49,818 bases of DNA from Longilinea sp035560795 (GTDB taxonomy: Bacteria; Chloroflexota; Anaerolineae; Anaerolineales; Anaerolineaceae), in the NCBI GenBank assembly GCA_035560795.1, contig DATMYV010000014.1:1-49818 (forward strand), read 5' to 3'. Under the pieces are notes generated by a model. The model saw nothing but the letters and a program-made list of their open reading frames with translations, ran no database searches and was not told where the DNA came from. Position 1 is the first letter of the stretch; the number at the start of each line of letters is the position of its first letter. Below are positions 43,541 through 49,818 of this stretch, piece by piece. A program made the translations under genes and the position numbers.

Positions 43541-45183
43541 TGCTGGTTTAGCCGAGAAGGAACGCGCGGTGCCAGTGTGGCAATGGCATCTTCCGTGATC
43601 CATCCGGTGTTGCCGCCAAAATTGACTTTCCACCAATAGGCGCCTTTGGCGAGAATACCGTTGAATTGGTTATCATCCTGTTGAATTTCCCCATAGCTGC
43701 CGGCTGGAACGATCGTGATTCCCGCATAGTTTGTCCCTGGGCCGACGCGTAAAACAGCAGGTGCGGTGGAAAATACGGCTCCTATGTTGCCAAAGGACAT
43801 GGGCGAGACTTCTTTTGAAGTAACTTTTGCAATCATCAATGCGTTGGCCACCCGGCGTTCGCACCCATTTTGCAAGCTCATGGGCGGTTCGAATTTTTCA
43901 TCCAGGGGAATTTGCGGTTTCTTGATGGTTTCTTCCCCGGCTTTAATCGTTAATGGCAGAAAAAGCCGATAGCAGACGTCGCTGGGAACGTTGATTACCG
44001 AGCCGTTCACCACCATGGTTGAAGATCCGCCTCCATCTTGAGCGACGGCATTTTGTGCGCCAAGCATGTCGCGGATGAACAATCCCAATTCCTGAAAAGT
44101 CATCCCGATGCTGCGGTCCGGTTGGCGCCCATCCACCACAATAAGGTAGATGAACCCACTACCATAAGCAACGGCGGTGCGCGGAGCGCGGGTGGAGTCT
44201 TCAGACGGGGGGTTGATGGTACCGTTATTTACCAAGTGGAGGGCTGCCCCAATGCTGGTATAGGCTTTCACCCAGGGTAAAGGATTTTGAGTTTCACAAT
44301 CCTTTTTTAGACTGGAAATTTCCTGGTTTATCCGGATCGTTGATCCAACCTCAAGCGTTTCCAATAATAAATCGCGTTGTGACCCGCTGGCCGAGAGAAC
44401 GATGGAATCGAAAGGGATCACCGTTGAACCCGTTTGGTCGCGAATATCCGTAACGGTTCCCATGACGGCAACGTCTGGATTTTGGGATAATGGCAATATC
44501 AACAATGGACGGGTCAATTGAACGACCACCTCAACACCGGCAGGATCATTTGAGGTGCTCACACTGAATTGCGGCGTATATATGATTAACTGATCATCTT
44601 TGCGTTCGATGTTGATCCCATTGATCAGGATCGGTTGATCAGAACCATCGACGCGGAGGATCTGTTTGGACTTTTGATGATAGACGCAATCGCCAATGAA
44701 GATCTGGCGGTTCAGAGTCCAGACCAGACCGCTTCCACCACCCAGGTCGTCGAACCTTTTTGCATACCAACCCGACTGGATCATGCCGTTTTCAGGCGTG
44801 TCCGACCGGCCAAAATAGGATCCGTTCACTGCTACTAGAATTTCGCTGCGGCTGCCCCATTGCTGTCCCCAGTAGTTAATGGCGTCGTTGTAACGCGCAG
44901 CCATGCCGCGCACCGTTTCCACGCTGCCGAGCTGCCCGCGAGCCACGCCGCTTTCCAGCGTCAAAATATCCTGGCCGGATTCAGGTTCTGCAATCGCCAT
45001 ACGGGCGACAAAAGCACGCACAGGCCCGGGCAGGTTGTACTCGCGATAATCTGCTCCTGTTGCCAAGGGAATCCAGCCGTCAGTAGTCTGCTGCGGAGAT
45101 GCTGCAAGAACAGGTAAAGGAGATAAGGCTGGGGATAGGAGAAAGACCGCCAGGGCGATGAAGGCTGCCAATTTCCGAGTCAT
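43537..45183 (-). CDS. Secreted phosphodiester-glycosidase (NAGPA-like) protein with SH3b domain
   Basis: This 548-residue exported protein has a signal peptide (TRKLAAFIALAVFLLSPAL, cleavage near VLAA). A NAGPA-like phosphodiester-glycosidase domain spans about 70-400: VNGSYFGRSDTPENGM, PRTAVAYGSGFIYLIVVDGR and the hallmark QDGGGSSTMVVNG (382-394). Near 478-535 is a bacterial SH3 domain (LRVGPGTNYAGI to WWKVNFGGNTGWI), likely for wall binding. Such proteins cleave phosphodiester-linked sugars in exopolysaccharides or wall polymers; the substrate is unknown. The start is ATG at 45183, which fits the signal peptide. It has no ribosome site and lies 6 nt after an extended -10, so it may be leaderless. 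Confidence 0.88.
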   Translation of the reverse strand: MTRKLAAFIALAVFLLSPALSPLPVLAASPQQTTDGWIPLATGADYREYNLPGPVRAFVARMAIAEPESGQDILTLESGVARGQLGSVETVRGMAARYNDAINYWGQQWGSRSEILVAVNGSYFGRSDTPENGMIQSGWYAKRFDDLGGGSGLVWTLNRQIFIGDCVYHQKSKQILRVDGSDQPILINGINIERKDDQLIIYTPQFSVSTSNDPAGVEVVVQLTRPLLILPLSQNPDVAVMGTVTDIRDQTGSTVIPFDSIVLSASGSQRDLLLETLEVGSTIRINQEISSLKKDCETQNPLPWVKAYTSIGAALHLVNNGTINPPSEDSTRAPRTAVAYGSGFIYLIVVDGRQPDRSIGMTFQELGLFIRDMLGAQNAVAQDGGGSSTMVVNGSVINVPSDVCYRLFLPLTIKAGEETIKKPQIPLDEKFEPPMSLQNGCERRVANALMIAKVTSKEVSPMSFGNIGAVFSTAPAVLRVGPGTNYAGITIVPAGSYGEIQQDDNQFNGILAKGAYWWKVNFGGNTGWITEDAIATLAPRVPSRLNQH

Positions 45184-45189
45184 GGGAAT

Positions 45190-45198
45190 AGTATAGCA
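45190..45198 (-). promoter_or_regulatory. Extended -10 element of the NAGPA-like gene
   Basis: The minus strand reads TGC-TATACT, then ATTCCC, then ATG at 45183. The TG of the extended -10 is present. The predicted start site coincides with the start codon. Confidence 0.6.
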
Positions 45199-45327
45199 TG
45201 GTGCCAGAAATTGTTTTAATAAGAACATAAATTCTATTATACAAACAAAACGAATACCTGTAAATTCGTATAGACATGGGCGATGATGCGTATGCTATAA
45301 TAATTGTGAATATTTTGCAGGTGAGAC

Positions 45328-45903
45328 ATGGCCGTTGTTACCATTTCACGTCAAATGGGCAGCCTGGGTTTCGAAATTGGCAATCTGGTTGCCGATTGTT
45401 TGGGCTATCGCGTTGTCTGGCGGGAATTGATCAACGAGGCTGCATTGCGGTCAGGAACGCCGGATGTTGCCCTGGCTGTGATTGATGAACTTGGCTTATT
45501 AGGTCTGACCCCCACGTCGAAAAATTCCGCCGCTTACCTCCAGGCAATTCATGCGGTAGTGTTGGAATTGGCCGGAAAGGGAAATGTAGTATTGGTAGGG
45601 CGGGCCGGGCAGCGCATTCTGGCGGATTTCCCTGGAACGGTACATGTTCGTTTAATCGCTCCTTTCGATTTACGCATACAGCGAATTGCGCACGAACAAA
45701 ACATATCGGTTGAAGCTGCGCACGCTCAAATCGAGGCCAGCGATCGAAGCCGCAGGCTTTATCTAAAAAAATATTATCAGGTCGACTGGGAGGATGCCAG
45801 CTTTTATGATCTGGTGATCAACACTGGACGAATTTCAAGTCAGGTTGCCTGCGATTTGATTTGTTTGGCGGCCAGGCGGGTTGATTTGCAAGCGGGGAAG
45901 TAA
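45328..45903 (+). CDS. Cytidylate kinase-like protein
   Basis: This 191-residue protein belongs to the cytidylate-kinase-like family (Cytidylate_kin2). It begins MAVVTISRQMGSLGFEIGNLVAD, the counterpart of the P-loop segment ISREYGSGG. The usual second Gly of that loop is Leu, so the nucleotide-binding loop is non-canonical. The lid-type Arg cluster SDRSRRLYLKKYY and the VRLIAPFDLRIQRI segment fit the kinase fold. The function of this family is not settled; nucleotide kinase or regulatory roles have been suggested. ATG at 45328 follows AGGTGAG. It heads a plus-strand run with a PD-(D/E)XK-like gene and hpt, spaced by 24 nt and a 4-nt overlap. Confidence 0.82.
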   Translation: MAVVTISRQMGSLGFEIGNLVADCLGYRVVWRELINEAALRSGTPDVALAVIDELGLLGLTPTSKNSAAYLQAIHAVVLELAGKGNVVLVGRAGQRILADFPGTVHVRLIAPFDLRIQRIAHEQNISVEAAHAQIEASDRSRRLYLKKYYQVDWEDASFYDLVINTGRISSQVACDLICLAARRVDLQAGK

Positions 45904-45927
45904 AAAGGCAATAGCAGGAGCCAGTTC

Positions 45928-46311
45928 TTGGACATATCAGAAAGCAACAAGGCGCAATTTGCCGGACCGATCGAGGAGACCTTTGCTAAAATCCTTGATT
46001 TTTATGGAATAGAATGGGAATATGAACCGCGTACTTTTCCATTAGTCTGGGATGGTGATGGAAAAATCCTCGAAGCGTTTACCCCTGATTTTTTCCTTCC
46101 ACAACAAGATCTCTATATTGAATTAACTACGCTGCGCCCGCATCTGGCCACCTACAAAAATCGCCGCATCCGGCTGATGAATGAACTATATCCTGAAATC
46201 AAAATAAAATTGCTAAAAAGGCGGGAACTGCGCGACATGATGATCAAATACGGCCTGGTCCAGGAGGCAATTCCCATTCAAGGTACTCATTCCCAACAGG
46301 TGAAGCCATGA
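45928..46311 (+). CDS. Small PD-(D/E)XK-nuclease-like protein
   Basis: This 127-residue protein shows a restriction-endonuclease-like core. The N-terminal helix has GPIEETFAKILDFYGIEWEYEP. The strand pair is FTPDFFLPQQDLYIELTT, and a following helix contains KNRRIRLMNEL before KIKLL. PD and E(L)T fit the PD-(D/E)XK motif, but the catalytic Lys is Thr, so cleavage may be lost or rely on a nearby Lys. The start is TTG at 45928, with AGGAG 7 nt upstream. Its stop overlaps the hpt ATG by 4 nt (ATGA), so it is coupled to a purine salvage gene. Function unknown; a nuclease call is tentative. Confidence 0.72.
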   Translation: MDISESNKAQFAGPIEETFAKILDFYGIEWEYEPRTFPLVWDGDGKILEAFTPDFFLPQQDLYIELTTLRPHLATYKNRRIRLMNELYPEIKIKLLKRRELRDMMIKYGLVQEAIPIQGTHSQQVKP

Positions 46312-46886
46312 GTCGCATACTTCCGCCAGAATTTGGTGATTTATCGCCTGATATCAGCGAAGTTTTGTTCACCGCTGAGCAGATTCAAAGACGCGTGTCA
46401 GACCTGGCTGGCGAGATAAGTGTGGAATATCGCGACAAGAATCCAGTCCTGGTCGGCGTGCTCAAGGGGGTATTATTTTTTATGGCTGATTTGCTGCGTG
46501 AACTGCCAATCGCAGCTGAGGTCGATTTTCTTTCCGTCGCCAATTATTCAACCGAATCGCGCTCTCAAGGGCTGGTCCGGTTGGTGAAAGATCTGGAAAC
46601 TCCAATAGAAGGCCGGCATGTGCTGTTCGTTGAGGATGTGATTGATACGGGGTTAACTTTGAACTACCTGTTGCGCACACTGAAAGCCCGTCAGCCGGCC
46701 AGCCTGGAAGTCTGTGTGTTATTCAACAAGCCCACCAAACGTTTAATCGAGATTCCGTTGCGGTTCAAGGGGTTTGATATCCCTGACCGTTTTGTGGTCG
46801 GCTATGGATTGGATTTTCATGAAAAATACCGCAACCTGCCATTTGTGGGTTCGCTTAGGGCAGGGGTCCTTTTGCCAGGTCAATAG
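46308..46886 (+). CDS. hpt: Hypoxanthine phosphoribosyltransferase
   Basis: This 192-residue salvage enzyme makes IMP or GMP from hypoxanthine or guanine and PRPP. The PRPP-binding motif is VLFVEDVIDTGLTLNYL (about 103-119). Other family marks are VLVGVLKGVLFFMADLLREL and DIPDRFVVGYGLDFHEKYRNLPF, with the purine-site Lys and Asp region. The length is usual for HGPRTs (about 180-190). Its ATG overlaps the stop of the PD-(D/E)XK-like gene. Downstream, a strong hairpin at 46900-46931 stands 14 nt after the stop. Its A-run precedes the stem, so it fits the opposite-strand RNA better than hpt. Confidence 0.95.
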   Translation: MSRILPPEFGDLSPDISEVLFTAEQIQRRVSDLAGEISVEYRDKNPVLVGVLKGVLFFMADLLRELPIAAEVDFLSVANYSTESRSQGLVRLVKDLETPIEGRHVLFVEDVIDTGLTLNYLLRTLKARQPASLEVCVLFNKPTKRLIEIPLRFKGFDIPDRFVVGYGLDFHEKYRNLPFVGSLRAGVLLPGQ

Positions 46887-46889
46887 AAT

Positions 46890-47246
46890 AAAAAAAAAAC
46901 ACTCCTGGAGTAAAAATACACTCCAGGAGTGAAAGGTGCAGGGGTTCAAAGTAACCTGCTATCTGACATTCTTCCCTGAATTTGTTTTGCCAATTACCTA
47001 CATCAGGTAAGGAGGCTAACCAATTCTTTCTGGGGATCTCTCATAGCTCCACTTCAATGGGTTCTCCTGACCGATTGTTCTCATTTTGATTTGAGAACCT
47101 GGGATTAGAGATATCACCAAGAAGTATCCTCGCGGAGAGATGTTAATCTGCTGTTGCTCGTTGCGGACCTCACCTTGCGGGGTTTCGTACGTTGCGGCTC
47201 AGATTTTCAGGAATGCCAGCAATCAATCCCTCTGAACTCCCTGCAC
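46890..47246 (-). ncRNA. Stand-alone structured RNA gene, class not assigned
   Basis: No protein frame fits here, but the minus strand looks like a transcription unit. The promoter is at 47279-47251. The predicted 5' end (GTGCAGGGAGTTCA, 47246-47233) pairs with TGAACCCCTGCAC (46948-46936), closing a body of about 311 nt. Inside it, CTGGCATTC pairs with GAATGTCAG and CTGAA with TTCAG. AATCTG then pairs with CAGATT, ATCTCT with AGAGAT, GTTCTC with GAGAAC, and TTACCT with AGGTAA (loop GATGT). The octamer CCGCAACG occurs twice. A 12-bp terminator (CACTCCTGGAGT/ACTCCAGGAGTG, 46931-46900) is followed by ten T. It lacks RNase P (GAGGAAAGUCC), tmRNA T-arm and SRP (GGAAGGAAGCAG) signatures; 6S is not excluded but seems too branched. 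Confidence 0.72.
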
Positions 47247-47250
47247 TTTC

Positions 47251-47279
47251 ATAGTAGTGAATTTCAGATCGAGAGTCAA
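47251..47279 (-). promoter_or_regulatory. Sigma70 promoter of the unassigned RNA
   Basis: TTGACT (47279-47274), 17-bp spacer, TACTAT (47256-47251). The likely start is the G at 47244-47246, 5-7 nt downstream, at the first base of the terminal stem. No other gene on this strand fits it. Confidence 0.8.
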
Positions 47280-47389
47280 TAGATTTTCGCTGTTGTATAG
47301 ACAAGATAAAGATTCTCTAATGAAATTTTCGATTTCTTCATCTTGTTTTCTAGGAACAAGTTTTCATTCGTGTATTTTTCTTTTTCATC

Positions 47390-47728
47390 TCAGGCATCTT
47401 TTTGCCAGGTTATTAATTCGACAACTGGTTGATTATTCAGTAAATGGCTTTGAAAAATCCGCAACAGGTCGCCATCTGTGGGGCAGCGATAAAGGATTTG
47501 ATCAGGCTGAATAACCAAAATCGGACCGCCCTTGCAAACGTTTAGGCATCCGGTCAGGTTGCATTTGAAATGCTGAGGCATGGCAGGATCGTCGAGCTGG
47601 TAGAAAGTGCGCAGATCCAATAATCTGGCGTATAGTTCACGAGACCTTTCTTTCTCAGAACAATCTCCATTTTGGCAGATAAATACTTTGCGGATTGGAT
47701 AAAGTTCCGCCGGAAAATCATTATTCAA
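47390..47728 (-). CDS. Thioredoxin-like [2Fe-2S] ferredoxin
   Basis: This 112-residue protein is a thioredoxin-like 2Fe-2S ferredoxin. The cluster Cys are in FICQNGDCSEK and KCNLTGCLNVCKGGP, with one more in YRCPTDGD. The GGPILVIQPDQILYRCP stretch is the usual conserved core. Such proteins act as electron carriers or cluster carriers. The start is TTG at 47728, with AAGG about 9 nt upstream. It lies 12 nt after the PH/SHOCT gene and is probably the second gene of that operon. The electron partner is unknown. Confidence 0.85.
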   Translation of the reverse strand: MNNDFPAELYPIRKVFICQNGDCSEKERSRELYARLLDLRTFYQLDDPAMPQHFKCNLTGCLNVCKGGPILVIQPDQILYRCPTDGDLLRIFQSHLLNNQPVVELITWQKDA

Positions 47729-47740
47729 TTTAGACTGCCT

Positions 47741-48397
47741 TTACATTTTTGCCAGGAGGTCGGCTTTTTTCTTTTCGAATTCTTCCTCAGTCAGGACGCC
47801 TTTTTCCCGGAGTGCTCCCAGCCGTTCGAGCAGGGCAGGGATCTCAGAGGATTGGACTTCATTCGGTTCGCCGTCATTTCCTCTGTTCAAAAAGGCGCCA
47901 GCTTGTTCCATTTCCAAACGCGATTTGGCATTCAGCATGGTTGTTTTGAACCGGACAGGATTGCCAATTCTTTTGAAAAGATTTACGCCAAGTTCACTGG
48001 CGGTAAGAATTTCCACATTGCCGAAGCCGTACAACCTTCCCCAAAACGATTGCACCATCTTGACATCATTTACTTTTTCAAGCGAAGAATCGATCACATT
48101 CTTGTTGATAATTCCTGAAATTTGAATCACGCGGCGGCTGGTGATGACATATTGACGGTTCCACCAGATTAAATATTCGCGAACCAAACTGATCAAAGGG
48201 ATAATGAGCAAAAAGAATCCATATGAAATTGGATAATCTTGTAGAGAAGCCTGGGCTATTGCTACCACAATCACCAAGATGATCATCGCAATGAGTTCCA
48301 GAGCGACCATCCCGAACAATACAAACCAATGCTGGCGCGATACCAGCAAAATCTCTTCATTTTCACCCAGTAGACTGTTTAAGTAAGTGCCTGCCAT
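47741..48397 (-). CDS. Membrane PH-domain protein with SHOCT tail
   Basis: This 218-residue protein has two membrane helices (about 24-48 and 55-70) followed by a bacterial PH domain (YVITSRRVIQISGIINKNVIDSSLEKVNDVKM, about 80-150). It ends in a SHOCT motif (IPALLERLGALREKGVLTEEEFEKKKADLLAK), a short helical element that often mediates oligomerisation. The PH domain should face the cytoplasm. ATG at 48397 follows GGAG by 7 nt. It leads a two-gene operon with the ferredoxin-like gene. Function is not known; relatives are often linked to envelope stress. Confidence 0.85.
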   Translation of the reverse strand: MAGTYLNSLLGENEEILLVSRQHWFVLFGMVALELIAMIILVIVVAIAQASLQDYPISYGFFLLIIPLISLVREYLIWWNRQYVITSRRVIQISGIINKNVIDSSLEKVNDVKMVQSFWGRLYGFGNVEILTASELGVNLFKRIGNPVRFKTTMLNAKSRLEMEQAGAFLNRGNDGEPNEVQSSEIPALLERLGALREKGVLTEEEFEKKKADLLAKM

Positions 48398-48503
48398 GGT
48401 TCATCTCCGTGAGAAAACGAACGAAAGAAGATCGAGTGTTTGAAAATAAGTATATGCGTTAATTCCGTCATTCGCAATCCATTGACCCAAGGTGGAAATC
48501 AAA

Positions 48504-48527
48504 ACAGGCAGCCTTAGGACTGCCTGT
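48504..48527 (-). terminator. Terminator of the SlyD-like gene
   Basis: ACAGGCAG (48504-48511) pairs with CTGCCTGT (48520-48527). On the minus strand the stem is followed by TTTTGATTT, so it ends the isomerase gene at 48555. The rest of 48398-48554 shows no gene. Confidence 0.78.
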
Positions 48528-48554
48528 CAAGGTTTACTCGGTAATTCCTATTTC

Positions 48555-49133
48555 TTAATCTTTTTCGTCGATCAAATCGTCATCATCGTCGTCGTCATCA
48601 TCTTCGCCAAATTCATCGTCCCAGTCGTCAACTTCATCTTCGTGGACATGGCCATGTTCGAGTTCTTCCTCGGTCGCTTCGCGAAGGTCGGTAATGGTTA
48701 CCTGGAATTCCAGCGTCTTCCCGGCCAAAGGATGATTGAAATCAAGCTGAATGGAATCGGGATTGATTTCACTGATGACGGCCATATCTTCGCTGCCGTC
48801 GTCCATGGCAACTTGAATTTCGGTGCCAATCTCTAATGGGATTTCAGCAGGAAATTCGGCCCGGGGCACATCAACGAAATTATCAGATTCCATTTCGCCA
48901 TACCCATCCGCCGGTAGAATGGTTACGTTTTTGCTGTCCCCGATTTTCAAACCCGCGATTTCCCGTTCGAGACCGGCAATGATGTTGCCCCGTCCTTGCA
49001 GGAAGGCGATCGGACCGCTTTCTTCGGATGAATCGACAACCTCTCCATCCACGGATAACGAGTAATTCATAATAACGACAACGTCGTTTTCAATTTTGGT
49101 GGGTTTTCCACTTTCGTTCAAGGAGTACTCCAT
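48555..49133 (-). CDS. SlyD-like FKBP peptidyl-prolyl isomerase
   Basis: This protein of about 192 residues is a SlyD-type FKBP. It has the split FKBP domain with IENDVVVIMNYSLSVDGEVVDSS, FLQGRGNIIAGLEREIAGLKIGD and the returning strand TLEFQVTITDL; the inserted flap with a chaperone role lies between them. It ends with a His- and Asp-rich tail (EHGHVHEDEVDDWDDEFG, then nine Asp) that may bind divalent metals, as the SlyD tail does with nickel. The start is ATG at 49133. An ATG at 49175 overlaps the TATAAT (49179-49174), so it is unlikely. No strong ribosome site precedes 49133. Confidence 0.88.
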   Translation of the reverse strand: MEYSLNESGKPTKIENDVVVIMNYSLSVDGEVVDSSEESGPIAFLQGRGNIIAGLEREIAGLKIGDSKNVTILPADGYGEMESDNFVDVPRAEFPAEIPLEIGTEIQVAMDDGSEDMAVISEINPDSIQLDFNHPLAGKTLEFQVTITDLREATEEELEHGHVHEDEVDDWDDEFGEDDDDDDDDDLIDEKD

Positions 49134-49183
49134 TTCTGAAAAAACCGGTGTTCCGGCCAATTGCAAACGAAGCATTATATCAC

Positions 49184-49209
49184 AAAATCGGCAGTCGGCT
49201 GCCGATTTT
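49184..49209 (-). terminator. Terminator of the YceI gene
   Basis: AAAATCGGCAG (49184-49194) and CTGCCGATTTT (49199-49209) are perfect 11-bp arms around a 4-base loop. On the minus strand it follows the YceI stop and leads into TTTTGTG. It directly borders the -10-like box TATAAT (49179-49174) of the SlyD-like gene. Confidence 0.78.
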
Positions 49210-49238
49210 GATCAAGTCCACGATAACGATGCAAGTAC

Positions 49239-49796
49239 TTAATTATTCATAACATCAACTTGGGCAACTTCAGGTACCGTTTTGATAATTTCAAGTTCGA
49301 TTCGAATTTTGATCTCGTCACCTACCAAAACGCCGCCAGTTTCAAGTCCCTGATTCCAAACTAGGTTCCAGTCTTTCCGGTTGATTATAGTACTGGCTGA
49401 GAAACCAGCACTGATTTTTCCCCATGGGCTCTTTGCCTGGCCATTATATTCTGTCTCTAAAAAAACCGGGTGAGTGATGCCGCGAATGGTTAAATCGCCG
49501 AAAATCTGGCCGGTGTAATCGTCAAGCTTTACAACCTTATGGCTCTTGAAAATTAAGTAGGGGTACTTATCGGCATCGAAAAAATCAGGCGAACGCAGAT
49601 GATTGTCGCGTTGCGGCTCATTGGTGTTGATACTGGCTGCTTCAATCTTTACATCCACGCTGGAGGCGGCAGGATCGGATTCATTAAAATCCACTGTTCC
49701 AGTGAAGCGTTCAAAGCGGCCCCTGACCGTCGAAATCATCATATGGCGAACAGAAAATTCCACTGTCGAATGGGCGTTATCAATATTCCAGTTCAT
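49239..49796 (-). CDS. YceI-family protein
   Basis: This 185-residue protein has the lipocalin-like YceI fold, whose members bind isoprenoid or other lipids in a beta-barrel. Motifs are WNIDNAHSTVEFSVRHMMISTVRGRFERFTG at the N-terminus, HLRSPDFFDADKYPYLIFKS and GDLTIRGITHPVFLE, then GFSASTIINRKDWNL. There is no signal peptide, so it is a cytoplasmic member. ATG at 49796 follows AAGGAG by 6 nt. It is monocistronic. The ligand is unknown. Confidence 0.93.
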   Translation of the reverse strand: MNWNIDNAHSTVEFSVRHMMISTVRGRFERFTGTVDFNESDPAASSVDVKIEAASINTNEPQRDNHLRSPDFFDADKYPYLIFKSHKVVKLDDYTGQIFGDLTIRGITHPVFLETEYNGQAKSPWGKISAGFSASTIINRKDWNLVWNQGLETGGVLVGDEIKIRIELEIIKTVPEVAQVDVMNN

Positions 49797-49818
49797 TACT
49801 TACTCCTTGTTTCAATAT

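Noticed and set aside
46900..46931. Hairpin read as the terminator of hpt
   Set aside because: The homopolymer precedes the stem on the plus strand, so the U-tail exists only on the minus strand; it may still slow hpt transcription.
47140..47200. A 16S-like string (GTCCGCAACGAGC) within the RNA gene
   Set aside because: Only about 13 bases resemble the 16S segment and the flanks differ; chance similarity rather than an rRNA fragment.
1..49818. CRISPR array, transposon, prophage, tRNA or rRNA
   Set aside because: No regularly spaced repeats, integrase or transposase frames, T-arm consensus or rRNA segments were seen by eye.

Overview
The window is a gene-dense bacterial chromosome segment with no rRNA, tRNA, CRISPR array, transposase or phage gene visible. 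Gene content suggests a Chloroflexota (Anaerolineae-like) organism. The pointers are a clostripain-like peptidase with a Gly/Ser-rich cytoplasmic tail, a DUF1461 membrane protein, a mevalonate-type decarboxylase in a bacterium, many secreted or membrane-anchored proteins, and a mix of ATG, GTG and TTG starts. This placement is inference from gene content; no marker gene was compared.

Layout. 1-4.7 kb: a decayed 3' fragment of a clostripain-like gene (175-335), a secreted PKD-domain protein, an intact clostripain-like peptidase and a small hypothetical protein. 4.9-8.5 kb: a presequence-protease-like M16 peptidase and a GNAT acetyltransferase, converging on one terminator. 8.6-12.8 kb: the two subunits of a heterodimeric ABC exporter and a small membrane protein. 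13-15.1 kb: a sugar-type ABC ATPase with a good promoter, and phosphoglycerate mutase. 15.1-17.35 kb: a DUF1461/Lit-like membrane protein overlapping a membrane-anchored spermidine-synthase-like protein. 17.4-21.3 kb: NAD(P)HX repair enzyme, two envelope or stress-type small proteins, a cupin and an anchored surface protein. 21.3-27.6 kb: pth-mfd and uvrB, a translation and DNA-repair block. 27.6-32.4 kb (minus): acylphosphatase, a gluzincin peptidase, a HEAT-repeat protein, a site-2 protease and a diphosphomevalonate-decarboxylase-like enzyme.

32.7-38.1 kb: an FAD-linked lactone-oxidase-like enzyme; then padR-modA-modB, a tightly packed operon with a 39-bp perfect palindrome in front and no modC; then a polytopic membrane protein. 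38.1-42.1 kb: a phosphofructokinase homologue with several altered catalytic residues, YgiQ-type radical SAM and a THUMP methyltransferase in one operon. 42.2-46.9 kb: an MFS transporter, a phosphodiester-glycosidase/SH3 protein, a cytidylate-kinase-like protein, a PD-(D/E)XK-like protein and hpt. 46.9-49.8 kb (minus): an apparent stand-alone structured RNA gene, a thioredoxin-like ferredoxin, a PH/SHOCT membrane protein, a SlyD-like FKBP isomerase and a YceI protein.

The strongest candidate for something undescribed is the RNA gene at 46890-47246 (minus). It has a near-consensus promoter (TTGACT, 17 bp, TACTAT), 5' and 3' ends that pair over about 13 bp, nested internal helices and a 12-bp terminator with ten U residues. 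I could not match it to RNase P, tmRNA, SRP or 6S RNA. Next are the phosphofructokinase homologue, the padR-mod operator and the decarboxylase with an altered phosphate-binding lysine. Most of the remaining genes are ordinary housekeeping genes.
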